Below are positions 6,495-10,204 of a stretch of DNA of 10,204 nt, one piece after another (position 1 is the stretch's first letter; each line of letters opens with the position of its first letter). This DNA comes from Micavibrio sp. (GTDB lineage Bacteria; Pseudomonadota; Alphaproteobacteria; Micavibrionales; Micavibrionaceae). Location: assembly GCA_030824805.1 (NCBI GenBank), contig JAPJRC010000074.1, positions 1 through 10,204 of the forward strand, in the 5' to 3' direction. Both the position numbers and the translations under genes were made by a program. The notes under the pieces are model-generated. The model had not been told where the DNA came from. It worked only from the letters and a program-made list of their open reading frames with translations, and made no database searches.

Positions 6495-9400
6495 TTAAAC
6501 GATGATGCTGCCGTTGTTGAACAGGTCGGTAACATTGACGTTGCCGCTGTCGACGATAGCGAATTGGCGTGCGCCTTCTTCACCCGTACCGTCAACATTG
6601 ACCGAGAGCACTGTCTTGCCGTCCGGCGTTTCGGTTGCGAACACGAAGTCATTGATCGCATCGGTAAGCGGATCGAACTGCGTCAGCACGTTGGACAGAT
6701 CAACCTTATCGCCTTCGGCGGCATTGAAGTCTTTCAGCGAGTCGACACCTTCCGAAATCGTCTGGAACAGGAATGTATCCGCACCCAGACCACCATACAG
6801 CGTGTCGTTACCGGCTGTTCCGGCAATGACATCATTGCCGTCCGTGCCACGCAGGGTCAGACCCTTGTCAACGCCGGACGCGGCACCGTCATTGTACGTG
6901 AACCAAGCATCGACGATGGCGGAATTGCTGCCATCTCCGTAGATGACCTGCGATTCATGCGTAATCGGGTTACCGGCGATATCGTACTGGACTTCCTGTG
7001 CTGCGAGCTTGATCGCGGCGATGTTTACATCGCTGAGCGACTTCATCTCGTTCGCCTGGCTGATACCGTCGCTGTTCAGGTCCTGCCATACGACGAGATC
7101 TTTGAAGATCGCATCGTTTGCATCGATCTGGCCATCGCCGTTGCTGTCATAGGCCGCGAGATTTGCAAAACCGTCCGCATAATCATCGGAGTTACCGAAC
7201 AGTTCCGTGCGGTCGTTGATGATACCGTCATGGTTTTTGTCCAGCGCCAGCAATGCATCGTCTTTAGCAACCCAGCCCGTCTGGTCCTTGACGCCGTCGT
7301 TCGTGATATCGAACAGGACGCCTTGTTCTTTCGAGAGCAGCTCCACACCATCCTTGTCGAGGTCGATGACCAGCGGGGAGATGCAGAAGTTGACCGGTAT
7401 GCATACCGTGTAGCTGGTTTCGTTGTCGGAGTAATCCCACTCGTAACTGCCCAGATGCTTCTCGTAAGAGACCAGTGTGATGCCGAGGTTGTAATCACCG
7501 TTCAGGTTGCTCGGACCATCATAGGTCACGTGCAGCTTGTTGGTGATGTAGTCCACGGCCTGTGCGTATGTCATACCGGACAGATCGATCGTGTAGACCG
7601 TTTCATTGCCGGATGTCGACTTCGTTCCAACCTTGGAATACGTACCATCGGCGTTTTTGACAGAGATGTACGTAACATCATCCATCTTGTCCGCAAACGT
7701 GAACACGATCTTCTTCAGCGATTCGGAACCATCGTTGTCCTGATGCAGGATGTTGGCGATGGTGAGTTTCGAATGCTGTATCTTGTCCTGCTGCGTCAAG
7801 GTGAAGGTATGACCATCCTTGATAGCCAGCGAAGCGCTGAACTTCAGCGGATCGATAACCGCATCAACGAACACTTTCGTGTCAGCGGATGCAAAGGTCG
7901 TTGCCTTCGTGTCAGGATCGTAAACCGAGTTGTTGAACACAACGCTGCTCAGGTCGAGATCGCTGTTTGCAGGCGGCTTGAAGTTGACGTTGCCTTGCCA
8001 GCTGTTCACACCTTGCGGCAAGGTCATCGTGTAGACGCCGTTGCTGTAGCTCAGGCCCGGAGCCGAAACCGTCCAGCCAGCCGGAACACCCGTGATGGTG
8101 ATGGTCATCGTCTCGTTGCCGTTGCCGCCCGTAAAGTAAGCATCAACCGGAACATTTCCGTTGCTGTCTTCCTTGATGTAGGCGTTCTCGGTGAAGATAC
8201 AGACCACAATCGGGTTTTCCTTCACTTCGATGGACAGGCAGGCCGGATCCGTATCACCGTCATTGTCCTTCAGGACATAGGTGAAGTTGTCCGTACCGTG
8301 CGCGTTTATCTTCGCCGTGTAGGTGTAAGCACCCGAGCTGTCGATCTTGAGCGTACCATACTGGCCATCGATCGTGGTGATGCCGGAAGCGTTGACCGCT
8401 TTCGTCGTACCGTTGAACGAAATGCTCGTGACTTTTCCTGGCACGTCTTGGCCGACAACATCATTGTCCGTGACATTGCCCGTGATCGTGGACGTACCGT
8501 TGACCATCGTGCGGCCATCGTCGTTCGCAATCGGAGCATCATCTTTCACGTTGACGGTGATCGTTGCCGTCGCGGTGTCGCCATCCGTATCCGTTGCCGT
8601 CACGCCGAAGTTCAGCGAGATGACATCGTTCGGGTTGTTGCCGTCTGCGTGATCCAGTTGTTCAAAGAGTTTGAACGTGTAGGAACCGTTTGCAGCAACC
8701 GCCAGCGTAAAGATCGTGGTGCCGTTGGCCGTTTTACCTTCATAGGTGTTACCGTTCAGCGAGACCGTAACCGTCTGGCCGCCCGATGTCAGGTTGCCGT
8801 TCAACTTCGAACCGCCGGAGGTGAACGAACCGTTCGCCGTGACAGCGCCCGGGCCATCCGCACCGTAGTTTGCCGTAACCGAACCGCCTTCCGTGATCGT
8901 ACCGCCCGCAAGGTTGGTTTCATCGATCGTTTCGATGGCCGGCGTGATTGTCGGACGGTCATCAACACAGCTCACATCGATAGCGAGGCAGGCCGTGTCG
9001 GTGTCGCCGTCATGGTCACGCAGCGTGTACACGAAGCTGTCCGTACCGGCGGCATTGTTTTTCGCCGTGTAGCTGTATGCTCCCGTGCTGTCGATTTTCA
9101 GCGTGCCGTAGTTACCAACGATGGTTTTTGGACCCGTCGTGAGGTCGTATGTTGTGCCACCGAAGACAACTTTCGTAACGGTTCCAGGCGTGTCCTGACC
9201 AACGACGTCGTTGCTCGTGACATTGCCCGTGATCGTTTCGTTTTCAGCCGTCGTGCGACCGTCATCCTTGGCATCCGGCGCATCGTCTTTCACTTTGATC
9301 GTAATCGTCGTGGAAGCCTGATCGCCGTCAGCATCCGTCGCCGTCACGCCGAAATTCAGGCTGATGATGTCGTTCGGGTTGCTACCGTCCGCGTGGTCAA

Positions 9401-10204
9401 GCTGCTCATGCAGTTTGAATGTGTACGAACCATCCGTCGCTACCGTCAGCGTAAAGATCGTCTTGCCGTTGGCCGTACCCGTGTAGGTGTTGCCGTTCAG
9501 GGCAACAGATACCGTGTGGCCTTGGTGCGTCAGGTTGCCGTTCAACTTCGAACCGCCGGAGGTGAACGAACCGTTCGCCGTGATGGCACCCGGACCGTCG
9601 CCGTAGTAGTTGGCCGTAACATTGCCTTCTTCCGTGATGACGCCGCCCACAAGGTTGGTTTCATCGATCGTTTCGATGGCCGGCGTGATCGTCGGGCAGT
9701 CGTCCTGCGATGTTACATCGATCGTCAGGCAGGCCGTGTCCGTATCGCCGTCGCGGTCGCGCAGCGTGTACACGAACTGGTCTTTGCCGTTCGGGTTGTT
9801 GCTGTTTGCCGTATAGCTGTACTTGCCTGTCGAGTCGATCGTCAGCGTACCGAAGTTACCAACGATGGTTTTCGGACCCGTCGTGAGGTCGTATGTCGTG
9901 CTACCGAAGACAACCTTCGTGACCGTACCGTTGATGTCCTGACCAATAATGTCGTTGTTCGTGACATTGCCCGTAACCGTCTGACCTTCGTCAGCAGAGG
10001 TGCTGTCGTCCTTGGCATCCGGCGCGTCGTCTTTGACATGAACGGTGATCGTCGTGGAGGCCTGATCGCCATCCGCATCCGTCGCCGTTACACCGAAGTC
10101 CAGCGTGATGATGTCGTTCGGATCGGAACCGTTCGCATGGTCAAGCTGCTCGTGCAGTTTGAACGTGTACGAACCATCGGCCGCAACCGTCAGCGTAAAG
10201 ATTG
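6495..10204 (-). CDS. Giant RTX-type repeat adhesin, type I secretion substrate (C-terminal part)
   Basis: A very large extracellular protein, probably a surface adhesin. About 1,236 C-terminal residues are visible. The frame has no stop up to the right edge and no start codon upstream of the GTG at 9773, which lies inside a repeat (FVYTLRDRDGD) and is not a start; the true N-terminus is outside. Order: tandem units of about 247 residues (10204-8223), each a T1SS-143-like repeat (NGSFTSGG, GSYTFKL, LDHADG, NFGVTATDxDGD) plus a VCBS/cadherin-like module (YGTLKIDSTGAYSYTA, DGDTDTACL); two less repetitive beta-rich modules (about 8198-7385); a calcium-loop region (7382-6894); three RTX nonapeptides (6848-6768); and a C-terminal secretion domain ending in NNGSIIV. 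Very low Lys/Arg and high Asp, Thr, Gly and Asn fit an acidic, calcium-stabilised secreted protein. The eight visible cysteines fall in pairs. The neighbouring transporter is the expected exporter. Adhesin role is inference. Confidence 0.93.
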   Translation of the reverse strand, partial: IFTLTVAADGSYTFKLHEQLDHANGSDPNDIITLDFGVTATDADGDQASTTITVHVKDDAPDAKDDSTSADEGQTVTGNVTNNDIIGQDINGTVTKVVFGSTTYDLTTGPKTIVGNFGTLTIDSTGKYSYTANSNNPNGKDQFVYTLRDRDGDTDTACLTIDVTSQDDCPTITPAIETIDETNLVGGVITEEGNVTANYYGDGPGAITANGSFTSGGSKLNGNLTHQGHTVSVALNGNTYTGTANGKTIFTLTVATDGSYTFKLHEQLDHADGSNPNDIISLNFGVTATDADGDQASTTITIKVKDDAPDAKDDGRTTAENETITGNVTSNDVVGQDTPGTVTKVVFGGTTYDLTTGPKTIVGNYGTLKIDSTGAYSYTAKNNAAGTDSFVYTLRDHDGDTDTACLAIDVSCVDDRPTITPAIETIDETNLAGGTITEGGSVTANYGADGPGAVTANGSFTSGGSKLNGNLTSGGQTVTVSLNGNTYEGKTANGTTIFTLAVAANGSYTFKLFEQLDHADGNNPNDVISLNFGVTATDTDGDTATATITVNVKDDAPIANDDGRTMVNGTSTITGNVTDNDVVGQDVPGKVTSISFNGTTKAVNASGITTIDGQYGTLKIDSSGAYTYTAKINAHGTDNFTYVLKDNDGDTDPACLSIEVKENPIVVCIFTENAYIKEDSNGNVPVDAYFTGGNGNETMTITITGVPAGWTVSAPGLSYSNGVYTMTLPQGVNSWQGNVNFKPPANSDLDLSSVVFNNSVYDPDTKATTFASADTKVFVDAVIDPLKFSASLAIKDGHTFTLTQQDKIQHSKLTIANILHQDNDGSESLKKIVFTFADKMDDVTYISVKNADGTYSKVGTKSTSGNETVYTIDLSGMTYAQAVDYITNKLHVTYDGPSNLNGDYNLGITLVSYEKHLGSYEWDYSDNETSYTVCIPVNFCISPLVIDLDKDGVELLSKEQGVLFDITNDGVKDQTGWVAKDDALLALDKNHDGIINDRTELFGNSDDYADGFANLAAYDSNGDGQIDANDAIFKDLVVWQDLNSDGISQANEMKSLSDVNIAAIKLAAQEVQYDIAGNPITHESQVIYGDGSNSAIVDAWFTYNDGAASGVDKGLTLRGTDGNDVIAGTAGNDTLYGGLGADTFLFQTISEGVDSLKDFNAAEGDKVDLSNVLTQFDPLTDAINDFVFATETPDGKTVLSVNVDGTGEEGARQFAIVDSGNVNVTDLFNNGSIIV
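6498..6857 (-). other. RTX nonapeptides and C-terminal type I secretion domain
   Basis: Three consecutive nonapeptides (GTDGNDVIA, GTAGNDTLY, GGLGADTFL) lie at 6848-6768. They are followed by the SLKDFNAAEGDKVDLSNVL block and a terminal domain of about 80 residues, in the style of the T1SS C-terminal target domain known from VCA0849-like proteins. No signal peptide is needed for this route. The number of RTX repeats is small for such a large protein. Confidence 0.85.
6894..7382 (-). other. Calcium-binding loop region of the adhesin
   Basis: A domain of about 160 residues with at least five Asp-rich loops: DLDKDG (near 7364), DITNDG (near 7310), DKNHDGII (near 7241), DSNGDGQID (near 7148) and DLNSDGISQANE (near 7082). 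The last has the full 12-position spacing of an EF-hand loop, ending in Glu. The ELFG and VWQDLNSDG phrases are characteristic of a module found before the RTX repeats in large hemolysin-type calcium-binding proteins. It would fold after secretion, when external calcium is met. Confidence 0.8.
8223..10204 (-). repeat. Tandem array of about 741-750 bp units inside the adhesin gene
   Basis: Unit boundaries, set at the end of each ACL(T/A/S)I(D/E)V motif: a partial unit 10204-9714, a full unit 9713-8973 (741 bp, 247 residues) and a full unit 8972-8223 (750 bp, 250 residues). Stretches of DNA are identical between units: 8788-8842 equals 9529-9583 over 55 bp, and about 40 bp around 8912-8950 matches 9653-9691. 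The unit closest to the C-terminus is the most diverged (TYVLKDNDGDTDPACLSIEV). More copies very probably lie beyond the right edge. Confidence 0.9.

Noticed and set aside
6317..6505. A 62-codon + strand frame across the intergenic region
   Set aside because: It runs straight through the terminator hairpin and into the 3' end of the adhesin gene, and has no convincing ribosome site or recognisable sequence.
9771..9773. GTG at 9773 as the start of the adhesin
   Set aside because: It is a Val codon inside the conserved FVYTLRD motif of a repeat, has no ribosome site, and the repeat continues in frame upstream to the window edge.
8223..10204. The regular repeats as a CRISPR array or mobile element
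   Set aside because: The period is about 741-750 bp, in frame within one coding sequence, and encodes repeated protein modules; there are no short repeats with spacers, no transposase and no terminal inverted repeats.

Overview
The window looks like chromosomal DNA of a Gram-negative bacterium. It codes for a complete three-part type I secretion system (outer-membrane channel, inner-membrane ABC exporter, periplasmic adaptor) and the C-terminal part of a very large repeat-rich surface protein that this system very probably exports. The moderate GC content, compact gene spacing and style of the proteins suggest a proteobacterium. TTAACC half-sites in the one real intergenic region would fit an alphaproteobacterium, but this assignment is weak and no marker gene settles it.

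Layout, left to right. (1) Positions 1-937, + strand: the 3' part of a short-chain dehydrogenase/reductase, abutted without any gap (TAGATG) by a small ArsR-like winged-helix regulator. (2) Positions 934-6152, - strand, read right to left: a TolC-family channel, a LapB/HlyB-type ABC exporter with a degenerate C39-like domain, and a HlyD/LapC-type adaptor. The tight spacing (50 nt, then 3 nt) makes these an operon. The adaptor and the regulator are convergent and share a CTAG, so their stop codons overlap. (3) Positions 6153-6494: the only sizeable intergenic stretch. It holds a strong intrinsic terminator for the adhesin and the probable control region of the secretion operon, with three dyads, a perfect TATAAT and two TTAACC boxes. 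(4) Positions 6495-10204, - strand: the C-terminal 1,236 or so residues of the giant protein. Its frame stays open to the right edge, so the real start lies outside the window.

How the parts work together: the giant protein ends in three RTX nonapeptides and a C-terminal domain typical of type I secretion substrates. Before these come several DxDxDG calcium loops and a tandem array of about 247-residue units, each made of a 143-residue-type repeat plus a VCBS/cadherin-like module. It would pass unfolded through the ABC-adaptor-TolC conduit and fold outside in calcium. The order channel-exporter-adaptor next to the adhesin gene matches the lapEBC arrangement known for LapA-type biofilm adhesins. 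The system type is therefore known. The less usual points are the paired cysteines at the repeat junctions, the near-identical DNA repeats, the dyad-rich leader and the overlapping convergent stops.
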